Positions 1 to 7,954 of a stretch of DNA of 37,444 nt are shown piece after piece; positions within the stretch are counted from its first letter, which is position 1, and every line of letters begins with the position of its first letter. The translations under genes were made by a program, and so were the position numbers. The notes beneath the pieces were generated by a model, which had not been told where the DNA came from, searched no databases, and saw only the letters and a program-made list of their open reading frames with translations. Origin of the DNA: Olivibacter domesticus. GTDB lineage: Bacteria; Bacteroidota; Bacteroidia; Sphingobacteriales; Sphingobacteriaceae. The stretch is from NCBI RefSeq assembly GCF_900109575.1, contig NZ_FOAF01000018.1, positions 1 through 37,444 on the forward strand. Direction: 5' to 3'.

Positions 1-51
1 TGACCCTCTGCTTGTAAGGCAGATGCTCTGAACCAGCTGAGCTAAGCCTCC
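1..51 (-). tRNA. tRNA-Val (anticodon UAC), 3' part outside the window
   Basis: Read on the minus strand the sequence begins GGAGGCT (acceptor arm), TA, then a D-arm GCTC...GAGC, an anticodon stem TCTGC/GCAGA and the loop CTTACAA. Anticodon UAC reads valine GUA codons and related ones. The window starts in the variable loop, so the T-arm and 3' acceptor strand are missing. Nothing looks abnormal in the visible half. A matching promoter lies just upstream. Confidence 0.93.
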
Positions 52-97
52 TATTTATTAAGCTCTATTTGAATAAGCTTATTCCCGTTTGGGAATG

Positions 98-128
98 CAA
101 ATATAGAGTTGTTCATTAATATTGCAAA
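98..128 (-). promoter_or_regulatory. Promoter of the tRNA-Val transcript
   Basis: On the minus strand there is a -33 TTTG (128-125), a 19-base spacer and a -7 TATATTTG (105-98). This matches the Bacteroidota housekeeping consensus. The start would fall near 92, about 40 bases before the tRNA. The leader between them holds two overlapping small inverted repeats: GAATAAGCTTATTC at 71-84 and ATTCCC-GTTT-GGGAAT at 81-96. Confidence 0.75.
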
Positions 129-192
129 ATATTTTTTCATAAAATATTAGTTTTTTGTGTAAGTAGATAACTGCTAGCTTATTGCAATTAAA

Positions 193-443
193 ATGATTTT
201 TTGCGATGATAATGGAAACCTTGAATATACAGCGGATAATAAGCTGAAAAATCGTAATGGATATTTTATGAACACTCGTTTACCAGCCAAGGTAATTTTC
301 TTTCATCTAAAATTAGATTTATAAAAGATCATTTAAATTTTGATTTATCACTAGTTTGTCATACTTTTAGAAAGCCAATTGCAAATCTAATGTGTCAAAT
401 GGGCGGCCACGTTTTGAGGTCGCCCATTTTTTGTTTGGCATAA
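193..443 (+). pseudogene. Possible tyrosine-recombinase C-terminal remnant, frameshifted
   Basis: No intact gene lies in 52-633. One frame is open from an ATG at 193 to a stop at 324 (43 codons). A second frame is open through 443 and contains CHTFRK at about 363-380 and a GGH at about 402-410. The order H-x-x-R followed by a small helix and Gly-His recalls the catalytic end of phage-type tyrosine recombinases, but the Tyr box is absent. The downstream part overlaps the hairpin at 397-433. If real, it is a decayed integrase beside a tRNA gene. It lies on the 5' side of the tRNA, whereas integration usually uses the 3' end, which weakens the case. Chance resemblance is quite possible. Confidence 0.25.
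397..433 (+). terminator. Hairpin with T-run in the intergenic region
   Basis: AAATGGGCG (397-405) pairs with CGCCCATTT (421-429), with a second short pairing inside the loop, and is followed by Ts. It looks like an intrinsic terminator for rightward transcription, although no intact rightward gene lies upstream in the window. Confidence 0.6.
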
Positions 444-547
444 AGTTTGTAACTATTCTTTGTAGACTATTGAGGTATGATCGATTGCGTATATTAAGAT
501 AGTTTTTAGAGAAGTCTTTTCATAATTTAGGTTTATAATTGGTTAGT

Positions 548-582
548 AAAATCCTGGCGCTCATCGTCAGGATTTTCTTTTT
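548..582. terminator. Hairpin terminator downstream of the peroxidase gene
   Basis: AAAATCCTG (548-556) pairs with CAGGATTTT (568-576), followed by CTTTTT on the plus strand. For the minus-strand peroxidase gene, which ends at 634, it lies about 50 bases past the stop and could terminate that transcript. The T-run is better on the plus strand, so it may act in both directions. Confidence 0.6.
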
Positions 583-633
583 GGCTATTAAAAGACGCTT
601 TATTATTGCATCTTTTGTAATAAATGTAAATAA

Positions 634-1146
634 TTATAGCTGCGAAGTGATTTCCTTCGAGAGAGGCTTTATAGCAGAACGATAGCGATGAATCAATTTT
701 CCATTTTCGTTAACTAAAAACTTTTCAAAGTTCCATTTAATCTCACCGGTAAAATCGGGATTTTCCGCATTAGTTAAATAAGCAAATAAGGGATTAATAT
801 CGCTTCCTTTTACACTGCTCTTCTCGGACAGTAAAAAGGTTACGCCATAGTTTTCTTCACAGAAACTTTTGATGTCCTCATTTGCTCCGGGCTCTTGACT
901 TCCAAAATTGTTAGCAGGAAATCCAATGACAACCAATTTATCTTTGAACTTTTCTGAGAGTTCTTCCAACTCTTTATACTGTGGCGTAAACCCGCATTTA
1001 GATGCCGTGTTTACGAAGAGTATTTTTTTACCCTTAAACTGGCTTAAGTCGATAGTTTGGCCATCGATCGAAGTGATTTTAAATTGGTAAATATTGTCGG
1101 CAGGCAATGTTACCAATAACGTTATAACTAACAGCAACGTTTTCAT
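634..1146 (-). CDS. Glutathione peroxidase family thiol peroxidase, exported
   Basis: This 170-aa protein belongs to the glutathione peroxidase family, which reduces hydrogen peroxide and organic hydroperoxides. Motifs seen are NTASKCGFTPQY with the peroxidatic Cys51, FPANNFGSQEPG with Gln84, and KWNFEKF with Trp138, the usual catalytic triad. Cys96 in FCEENYGVTF sits where yeast and plant members carry the resolving cysteine. The enzyme is therefore probably thioredoxin-dependent rather than glutathione-dependent. Residues 1-17 form a hydrophobic signal-like segment, suggesting a periplasmic location. The cleavage site is not obvious and there is no lipobox. It starts 12 bases after the sugar-kinase stop codon, so the two are probably one transcript. 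The physiological link between them is unclear. Confidence 0.93.
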   Translation of the reverse strand: MKTLLLVITLLVTLPADNIYQFKITSIDGQTIDLSQFKGKKILFVNTASKCGFTPQYKELEELSEKFKDKLVVIGFPANNFGSQEPGANEDIKSFCEENYGVTFLLSEKSSVKGSDINPLFAYLTNAENPDFTGEIKWNFEKFLVNENGKLIHRYRSAIKPLSKEITSQL

Positions 1147-1158
1147 ATTTTATGAGTT

Positions 1159-2010
1159 TTAAACAGTTTCTCTTTCAATAACGAAGTTAAATAATTCTTC
1201 AATAGGACGGCGAATTATTTTTCCAATTTGAACAGCATACTGATTGCATACAAGCCTTAGCTGCTCACTAAAATAATAGGCGATAGAGCCGACAAAATGA
1301 AAAATATGCTGTTGATAATCTGGGAATAGTAGAATGTTTGTTTTGACGAATTCCTCAAACCCTTTATGCAGCAAACCCTGAATATAAGGGTGTTCTTGAT
1401 TGCTTTCCATAAAAGGTGCAAAAGAAGCGAGGTATGTGTTAGGTGAGGCCCGTTGATAAACGTTTTTTATAACAATTTCTTTATTGACACGATAGGTATG
1501 TTCAAATTTGTAAGCCAATTCTTCAGGCATAGCTTCATAAAGAAAAGCAGTAAGTAGCTTTTTTCCAAACCAGGCTCCTGATCCTTCATCCCCCAGGATA
1601 AAGCCTAATCCCTGTTTTGTAGGCTGCACTTGTTCTCCATCAAAAAAAGTGACATTTGATCCTGTACCAAGCACTGCAGTATAACCACTGTCATTACCAC
1701 AGGTGGCATAAGCCGACCCGATTAGATCTGTCTCAACTGAGATAAAAGCATTTTTAAAAATTTGTGATAAGGCATTTGACACCATTTCTCTTCTATCAGG
1801 ATTTGTACACCCCGATCCAAAGAAATAAAGCTCGGAAATCTGATTAGCGTATGGTATGATATCGGTGATGTTCTGTACAATTTTTACAATTTCCTTTTCG
1901 GTGGTAAAAAATGGGTTTAGTCCTCTCGTTCTAAAAGTTAATGGTTCACTATTAGGAAGCGCAAGCATCCAATCGGATTTATAGGAACCACTATCTACGA
2001 CTAATATCAT
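1159..2010 (-). CDS. BadF/BadG-type ATPase, N-acetylglucosamine kinase-like
   Basis: This 283-aa protein is of the ASKHA fold (BadF/BadG/BcrA/BcrD family), close to eukaryotic-type N-acetylglucosamine kinase. It would phosphorylate an amino sugar, possibly one recovered from cell wall or chitin, using ATP. Visible motifs are the phosphate-1 loop DSGSYKSDW at residues 6-14, ETDLIGSAYA with the likely catalytic Asp, LGTGSN, LGDEGSGAWFG, and a late GSIAYYF adenosine-type motif. The Tyr in DSGSYKSDW replaces the usual Thr; this may be normal for the subfamily. No signal peptide is present, so it is cytoplasmic. It is the first gene of a two-gene unit with the peroxidase and has a good promoter upstream. 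The substrate is inferred from the family. Confidence 0.85.
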   Translation of the reverse strand: MILVVDSGSYKSDWMLALPNSEPLTFRTRGLNPFFTTEKEIVKIVQNITDIIPYANQISELYFFGSGCTNPDRREMVSNALSQIFKNAFISVETDLIGSAYATCGNDSGYTAVLGTGSNVTFFDGEQVQPTKQGLGFILGDEGSGAWFGKKLLTAFLYEAMPEELAYKFEHTYRVNKEIVIKNVYQRASPNTYLASFAPFMESNQEHPYIQGLLHKGFEEFVKTNILLFPDYQQHIFHFVGSIAYYFSEQLRLVCNQYAVQIGKIIRRPIEELFNFVIERETV

Positions 2011-2050
2011 AGTTATTATTCACCAGGTTTTAAGTATGTTAACGTATATG

Positions 2051-2082
2051 CAAACTTAATTAAAGTTGCGAGTATTTGCAAA
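2051..2082 (-). promoter_or_regulatory. Promoter of the sugar kinase-peroxidase unit
   Basis: On the minus strand there is a -33 TTTG (2082-2079), a 20-base spacer and a -7 TAAGTTTG (2058-2051). The predicted start near 2045 leaves a leader of about 35 bases to the ATG at 2010. Confidence 0.7.
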
Positions 2083-2117
2083 AAATATGCTATCTATAAG
2101 GATGTGAGTCGGTAGCA

Positions 2118-3425
2118 TTAATCGAGGGTCAGCGCACCAGAAATTTGTTTCAACCCGATTTCGGCCATTTTTGCTTCGTATTGTGCATTGCTGAAACGTA
2201 CACTTGCGTCTACATAGTTTCTTTGAGCTTCACGAAATTCTAGCGGTGTAATGCTTCCTAATCGATACTTTTCCAGCGTGATATCCATGTTCTGCTTAGC
2301 TACCGATTGATTTTTGTTTTCAAGTTCAACTAATTCAAGATTAACTAAGTAGGTTTGGTAAGCGGCTGATAGTTGCGATAAAATGCCTTGATTAACTTTT
2401 TCTAAACTTATGCTGGCATTATCTATTTCTAAGGTAGCATTTTTTTCATTTCTTTTTTGCAGGAAGCCATTGAAGATATTTACGGAGGCCGATACGCCGT
2501 AACTGAATCCATTTCCTATGTTTTTTGTAGCAAAACCGAGTTCAGCTGTCGTACGTGTACGCGTATAAGCTGAATTCAAATTAATCGTCGGATAGCGTTG
2601 TCCCTTCACCTGTTTGAGGTTTAATTGTGCAATTCTTCGATTAATGAGGGCTGCCTGTAGATCTGGATTATGCTGGAGAGCTAAGTTGAGTAAAAGATCG
2701 TATTTTAAGTTGTCTTCTATGCTGATGCTGTCGGTTACGTCAAATGGCGTGTTTACGTCTCTAGCTAATACTTCGTTAAGCTTGATTTTTGTATTACCGA
2801 AAAGTACGTTTTGGCGCATTAAATTAGTAGTGTCTGTATTTAAGTCGACTTTAGAGGCGAGTACTTCAAGTTTTGATACTCTACCTATCTGATAACGGTT
2901 TTCTGCCATTTCAAGCCTATAACGTGACAGATCTAACGCTGTTCGAAGGGCATTGAGTTGCTGCTTTTGCTGTATTAAATCAAAATACTGGCTTACCACA
3001 TTAAAAACGGTGGCTAAAACAGATTGTTGGAGGTTCGCTTCCCCCAGCTTTTTTAATTCCTTTAGTTGATCATATTTTGCAAACATTTGAAACCCATCGA
3101 AAATCGTCCAGTCAAGATTCGCGCCATAAGCAAGTGAGGTATTTCTAGCCCCTTTTAGTGATCTAGTTTCTCCACTAAGTAGCGTTTGTGTGGTGTTTTG
3201 TAACGCGGCAGAAGAGGAAGCATCGCCTGTTACGCGAGGTAGCATACCGGCATTTGCAACGCTTGCATTGTTCTCTGCAACAACGAGATTATTGCTAACT
3301 AATCGAATGTCATAGTTTTGCTTGAGTGCTATAGCTATAGCGTCTTCCAGACCAAGTGTGTCTTGAGCGTAGGCTAAATATGGGGCAATATATATTATTA
3401 GGAAGATACACAATATCTTTTTCAT
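2118..3425 (-). CDS. TolC-like outer membrane efflux protein
   Basis: This 435-aa outer-membrane factor is the exit duct of the tripartite efflux pump encoded upstream. It has a signal peptide (MKKILCIFLIIYIAPYLAYA) and two tandem efflux-protein repeats rich in long amphipathic helices, the standard TolC layout. Features such as LGLEDAIAIALKQNYDIRL near the N-terminus and LGSITPLEFREAQRNYVDA near the C-terminus are typical. It is the third gene of the operon adaptor-permease-duct. It lies 123 bases after the permease, and that gap carries a nested inverted repeat (3464-3524). Length is normal for the family. Confidence 0.95.
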   Translation of the reverse strand: MKKILCIFLIIYIAPYLAYAQDTLGLEDAIAIALKQNYDIRLVSNNLVVAENNASVANAGMLPRVTGDASSSAALQNTTQTLLSGETRSLKGARNTSLAYGANLDWTIFDGFQMFAKYDQLKELKKLGEANLQQSVLATVFNVVSQYFDLIQQKQQLNALRTALDLSRYRLEMAENRYQIGRVSKLEVLASKVDLNTDTTNLMRQNVLFGNTKIKLNEVLARDVNTPFDVTDSISIEDNLKYDLLLNLALQHNPDLQAALINRRIAQLNLKQVKGQRYPTINLNSAYTRTRTTAELGFATKNIGNGFSYGVSASVNIFNGFLQKRNEKNATLEIDNASISLEKVNQGILSQLSAAYQTYLVNLELVELENKNQSVAKQNMDITLEKYRLGSITPLEFREAQRNYVDASVRFSNAQYEAKMAEIGLKQISGALTLD

Positions 3426-3463
3426 CTGTAAATAATTTTAACCCATCAGTCAGATGGAGCTTA

Positions 3464-3524
3464 CCATGTTTAATCCGCCAGCTGGCGGACCACCTGTGTG
3501 ATAAAAATGAAATTTTAAACATGG
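3464..3524. repeat. Nested inverted repeat (REP-like) inside the efflux operon
   Basis: CCATGTTTAA (3464-3473) is repeated inverted as TTAAACATGG (3515-3524). Immediately inside the left arm is a perfect 16-bp palindrome, TCCGCCAGCTGGCGGA (3474-3489). It lies between the permease and duct genes of one operon. It could be an mRNA stability or attenuation element, or a dispersed intergenic repeat. Only one copy was seen in the window. Confidence 0.7.
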
Positions 3525-3548
3525 ACGGTTCATAAACCTATAAACTGT

Positions 3549-6500
3549 TTATATTATTGGTTGCACGTCTTTTATTTCTTGTTTCTCTATTTCTTCTGCT
3601 TCTTTCAAATCGAGATTTGGCTTGTACGGGCGTGACCATAATAAGTAAATAGCAGGAATAACAAACAGCGTTAGAATCAAGGAAAACATCGTTCCACCTA
3701 CGATAACAACCCCCATACCTATACGACTAGTAGCTGCTGCTCCGAGAGCCAAAGCAATGGGTAAGGCGCCAAGCACAATGGCTAAACTAGTCATTAAAAT
3801 AGGACGTAAACGAGCTTCTGCAGCTTCTAAAATGGCTTGCTTTATTGGTCTTCCTTCTTCTTTTAATTGATTTGCAAATTCAACAATTAAAATTCCATTT
3901 TTCGTGACCAAGCCAATTAACATGATGGTACCAATCTGGCTAAAAATATTCCAACTTTGGCCCGTTATCCATAAAGATAGCATTGCGCCGGCAACTGCCA
4001 TAGGCACCGTCAGAATAATCATAAAGGGATCTAAAAAACTTTCAAATTGTGCGGCTAATATAAGGTATACTAGCAGTAGTGCTAAGCCAAACGCGAATAA
4101 GGTGTTTGAGCCACTTTCGCGAAAGTCGCGCGACTCCCCTCCTAAATCAGTAGAAAAACTATCATCCAAAACCTTGTCTGCAATACGATCCATAGCTTCA
4201 ATGCCATCACCCAAACTTTCGCCTGGAGCAAGTCCCGCTGATATCGTGGCCGACATAAATCGGTTGTTATGATAAAGTTGTGGAGGGCTCGACCGCTCTT
4301 CAATTTTAACAACATTGTCAAGTTGAATTTGTTGGCCATTACTGCTCCTGACGAATATGGAAGCTAAGTCTATCGGTGAGCTTCTGTCAATATCATCAAA
4401 TTGACCAATAACTTGGTATTGCTTTCCATTCATAAGAAAATAGGCAAAGCGTTGCCCGCTGAGTGAAAGTTGAAGTGTCTGCGCGACATCAAGTACCGAA
4501 ACACCTAAACTTTGTGCTTTGTCTCGATCAATACTAATATTTAATTCCGGCCGATTAAACTTTAGATCTACATCTACCACCGAAAAAGTAGGATCACTAT
4601 TCGCCATATTTAAAAAAACAGGGATTTTTTCTCGGAGTTTGTCAAAAGTAGGAGCTTGAATGACATACTGGATCGGTAATCCACCACGTCTATTGACAGA
4701 AATGGTTGGCTGTTGTGTTATGAATGTTCTGGCCTCAGAATATTTTTTTGTTTGCTTAGTTAAAGCTTCTGCTATCGCTTCTTGGCTTCGGTCTCTTTTT
4801 TCAGGATCAACCAAAGAGATACGTAACCTTCCGCTGTTTGTACTGGCACTTCCACCATATCCAGGTGAGGTCATTACTAAATTTACGGTTTTTTCAGGAA
4901 TTGAATCATTAACTAGCTGTGCCAGCTCCAACATGAATCGATCCATATACTCATAAGAGCTGCCTTCAGGCGCTGTTATATTGGCGCTGATTCTACTTCT
5001 GTCTTCATACGGCGCTGTTTCTTTTTTTAAGTTCTGCCAAAAATAAAATATAAGTGCAAAACAGACTCCCAGAATTGGAAAGCTGAGCCATTTGTGTTTT
5101 AGAAAATGGTATAGGATCTTTCCATATCCCGAAGTCATCTTTTCAAAATAGGGCTCAGTAAGTTCATAAAAGCGAGAATGTTTAATCCCTCCCTTTGGCA
5201 TGAGATACGCATTTAACATCGGCGTAAGCGTCAAAGAGACAAATGAAGAAATTAACACAGCTGATGCAACTACGACGCCAAATTCTCTAAACAAGCGTCC
5301 TACGAAGCCTTCTAAAAACATGACGGGTAAAAAAACAGCCGCTAGTGTGACCGAAATAGAAATCACAGCAAAGAAAATTTCATTAGATCCTTTTATTGCT
5401 GCCTGCATAGGAGACATACCTTCTTCTACTTTTTTATAAATATTTTCCGTGACAACTATACCGTCATCCACCACCAGTCCTGTTGCTAATACCACAGCCA
5501 ACAACGTTAATACGTTAACAGAAAAGCCCAGAATATACATGATAAAGAAAGTCGCAATAAGTGATACTGGTATATCGATCAACGGACGGAAGGCAATGCC
5601 CCAATTTCTAAAAAAGAGGTAGATAATAAGGACAACTAATATTAAGGATATAAGAATAGTTTCGGCAACTTCCGTTACTGATTTTTTTATAAATATTGTA
5701 TTATCAACCGCTACATTCATTTGAACATCGGTTGGTACTTCATTCTTTATTTGTTCTAATCGAGTATAAAAGGCATCTGCAATCTCAATGTAATTGGTGC
5801 CTGGCTGTGGAATAATGGCTAAACCAACCATTGGCGTGTTCGACTCACGCATATTGGTTTCCAAATTTTCTGGTCCTAACACGGCCTTGCCAATATCACT
5901 GAAGCGAATAATACGATTACCATCAGTCTTGATGATGAGATTGTTAAAATCATCTTCCGTTGCTAAATTGCCAATGGTTTTTACCGTTAATTCCGTATTG
6001 GCCCCAGTGATTTTTCCCGAAGGTAGCTCAACATTTTGAAGCGTAAGGGCATTTCTCACATCTAAAGGAGTAAGGCCATAAGCTGCTAGGCGCATGGGTT
6101 CAATCCACATACGCATTGCGTAACGTTTTTGCCCATAAATTTGAACGGTACTAACTCCAGGTAAGGTCTGTAGCCTCTGCGCAATCACATTTTCTGCTAT
6201 GTCATTAAGGTCTAAAATGTTTCGCTTTTCACTTCTAACTGTTAGTATTATAATGGGTTCAGAATCGGCATCGGCCTTGGAAACAACGGGTGGGGCATCT
6301 ATATCTTCGGGTAAACTTCTCAGTGCTTGCGAAACTTTATCACGCACATCGTTTGCTGCTTCCTCTAGATTTTTCCCTAAAATAAATTCAATATTAATAT
6401 TACTTGAACCTTGATTGCTTGTAGATGAGATATTTCGGATCCCATCAATCTGATTAATTGATTTTTCTAACGGTTCCGTAATTTGCGATTCGATGATATC

Positions 6501-6668
6501 TGGATTGGCGCCAGCATAGTTCGTCCTAACGGAAACAATAGGAGGATCTATGGAAGGGAATTCTCGAATGCCTAAAAAAGAGTAACCAATAATACCAAAG
6601 AGAATGAGAAGCAGGTTAAGAACAATAGTGAGTACCGGCCGCTTTATACTTGTTGTTGATAAACTCAT
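3549..6668 (-). CDS. RND (HAE1/AcrB-type) efflux permease
   Basis: This 1039-aa inner-membrane proton antiporter drives drug or lipophile export. It has the full RND layout: TM1 (about 12-32), a large periplasmic porter/docking loop, TM2-6, a second loop, and TM7-12 ending near residue 1013. The proton relay is present as Asp401-Asp402 in GLVVDDGIVVTEN and Lys923 in GLVTKNGILIVEF, equivalent to the Asp-Asp and Lys of AcrB. These residues place it in the hydrophobic/amphiphilic efflux group rather than the heavy-metal group. Only four bases separate its ATG from the adaptor stop codon, indicating translational coupling. The substrate cannot be deduced. Confidence 0.96.
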   Translation of the reverse strand: MSLSTTSIKRPVLTIVLNLLLILFGIIGYSFLGIREFPSIDPPIVSVRTNYAGANPDIIESQITEPLEKSINQIDGIRNISSTSNQGSSNINIEFILGKNLEEAANDVRDKVSQALRSLPEDIDAPPVVSKADADSEPIIILTVRSEKRNILDLNDIAENVIAQRLQTLPGVSTVQIYGQKRYAMRMWIEPMRLAAYGLTPLDVRNALTLQNVELPSGKITGANTELTVKTIGNLATEDDFNNLIIKTDGNRIIRFSDIGKAVLGPENLETNMRESNTPMVGLAIIPQPGTNYIEIADAFYTRLEQIKNEVPTDVQMNVAVDNTIFIKKSVTEVAETILISLILVVLIIYLFFRNWGIAFRPLIDIPVSLIATFFIMYILGFSVNVLTLLAVVLATGLVVDDGIVVTENIYKKVEEGMSPMQAAIKGSNEIFFAVISISVTLAAVFLPVMFLEGFVGRLFREFGVVVASAVLISSFVSLTLTPMLNAYLMPKGGIKHSRFYELTEPYFEKMTSGYGKILYHFLKHKWLSFPILGVCFALIFYFWQNLKKETAPYEDRSRISANITAPEGSSYEYMDRFMLELAQLVNDSIPEKTVNLVMTSPGYGGSASTNSGRLRISLVDPEKRDRSQEAIAEALTKQTKKYSEARTFITQQPTISVNRRGGLPIQYVIQAPTFDKLREKIPVFLNMANSDPTFSVVDVDLKFNRPELNISIDRDKAQSLGVSVLDVAQTLQLSLSGQRFAYFLMNGKQYQVIGQFDDIDRSSPIDLASIFVRSSNGQQIQLDNVVKIEERSSPPQLYHNNRFMSATISAGLAPGESLGDGIEAMDRIADKVLDDSFSTDLGGESRDFRESGSNTLFAFGLALLLVYLILAAQFESFLDPFMIILTVPMAVAGAMLSLWITGQSWNIFSQIGTIMLIGLVTKNGILIVEFANQLKEEGRPIKQAILEAAEARLRPILMTSLAIVLGALPIALALGAAATSRIGMGVVIVGGTMFSLILTLFVIPAIYLLWSRPYKPNLDLKEAEEIEKQEIKDVQPII

Positions 6669-6672
6669 AGCA

Positions 6673-7731
6673 TTAAGGTTTTAATTCAACTTTTATCGCC
6701 ACGCTATCTTTTAAAGACATGATACCAGAAGTGATAACGGTATCGCCAATTTGGATACCTTTAGTTACTAAAACATCTTCCCGAGTTCGACTTTCCGTTT
6801 CAATATCAACGGCTTTGGCTACCCCATTTTTATATAAGAAAGCTTGTTTGCCATTCTGTATAGGAACAATAGATTCGGTAGGTATTAATACAGCATCTTT
6901 TACAGTTGATAAGGGAAGCTCCACGCTAGCAAAAGCACCAGGGAACAGCTCGCCCGAATCATTATTGGCTAGTGCTCTTATCTGTATGGTTCGTGTTATG
7001 GCATCTATACCCGGTTCGATAGCATAAATTTTTGCATTATATTTTTTATTGGATCCACTTACAGCGAAGGTCAGTGTCTGTCCCTCATTAATTTGAGTTG
7101 TATATTTTTCGGGAACAGAGAACATCACTTTAATGGGATTTGTACTCATTAAATTTGCTACTATCGTATTAGGCGTCAAATATTCCCCTGCTGAAACAGA
7201 TCTTAAGCCTATTTTGCCATCAAAAGGAGCTCTCACTTTGGTTTTGAATATTTGAGCATTTACAAGCTGTGTTTGCGCCTTGGCAGATTGAAGATCGGCA
7301 TTAGCTACATCGTTTTCTTGTGAGCTGATAGCTTCTTTTTCGAAAAGCAAGCCAGCTCTCCTGGCGTTTTCATTTGCCAATTTCTCCTGGGTTTGTCGTT
7401 GAAGTAATTGAGCCTGTAATTCTGTATCATCAATAGTAAATAAGACTTGACCTTTATTAACGTGTGTCCCTTCCTTGAAATACAAATTGCGTATTATCCC
7501 AGAGACCTCACTTCTAATTTGAACCTGCTCATTCGCCTCTATTGCGCCTGAAACAGTTAAGGCATTAGAAAAATTGCGCGGTTTAATAATTATGGCATTT
7601 ACAGTTATAGGAGAACCAGCAGATGGGCCTGTAGGAGCTTCAATTTTTCCTTCTCCTTTATTAGAATATTTGTAAGCAGCAAAGGCAACGAAGCCTACAA
7701 TAATGGTTAAGTAAATGTACTTTCTCTTCAT
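6673..7731 (-). CDS. RND efflux periplasmic adaptor (membrane fusion protein)
   Basis: This 352-aa HlyD/AcrA-family adaptor bridges the permease and the TolC-like duct. The ATG at 7731 gives MKRKYIYLTIIVGFVAFAAYKYSNKG, a good N-terminal membrane anchor. The frame continues upstream to 7818, but those 29 residues would put a polar stretch before the anchor. There is no lipobox Cys. Then follow a lipoyl-type half-motif (VSGIIRNLYFKEGTHVNKGQVL), a coiled-coil hairpin (about 110-155), the second lipoyl half (VRAPFDGKIGLRSVSAGEYL), and beta-barrel and membrane-proximal domains. It is the first gene of the efflux operon. No TetR-type regulator is adjacent and I could not define a convincing promoter. 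Confidence 0.93.
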   Translation of the reverse strand: MKRKYIYLTIIVGFVAFAAYKYSNKGEGKIEAPTGPSAGSPITVNAIIIKPRNFSNALTVSGAIEANEQVQIRSEVSGIIRNLYFKEGTHVNKGQVLFTIDDTELQAQLLQRQTQEKLANENARRAGLLFEKEAISSQENDVANADLQSAKAQTQLVNAQIFKTKVRAPFDGKIGLRSVSAGEYLTPNTIVANLMSTNPIKVMFSVPEKYTTQINEGQTLTFAVSGSNKKYNAKIYAIEPGIDAITRTIQIRALANNDSGELFPGAFASVELPLSTVKDAVLIPTESIVPIQNGKQAFLYKNGVAKAVDIETESRTREDVLVTKGIQIGDTVITSGIMSLKDSVAIKVELKP

Positions 7732-7926
7732 TAAGAAAAATATTGACTGTGTTTTAGTGTTTATTACAATGGTAAAAGCAATATTAACAGTTGATCTGAC
7801 GTCATTTATTTGTAACAAGGGCTAAAGTTAACCATTATTTGTAATACGTTTCTGCAACATTATTGATGTGAAATAGGATCAAGAAGACGAAACACAAAAA
7901 AGAAGAGGCTTGATGCTCGAAATTAG

Positions 7927-7934
7927 TACCTTTG
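7927..7934 (+). promoter_or_regulatory. -7 box upstream of the M61 peptidase
   Basis: TACCTTTG fits the TAnnTTTG consensus and is placed so that transcription would start near 7940, about 15 bases before the ATG at 7955. A TTG lies upstream but only 14 bases away, so the -33 element is weak. Confidence 0.55.
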
Positions 7935-7954
7935 CGACTTAATTGTTTTTAAGT

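Noticed and set aside
7732-7818. Longer start of the efflux adaptor
   Set aside because: It would place 29 mostly polar residues before the membrane anchor; the ATG at 7731 fits the family better.
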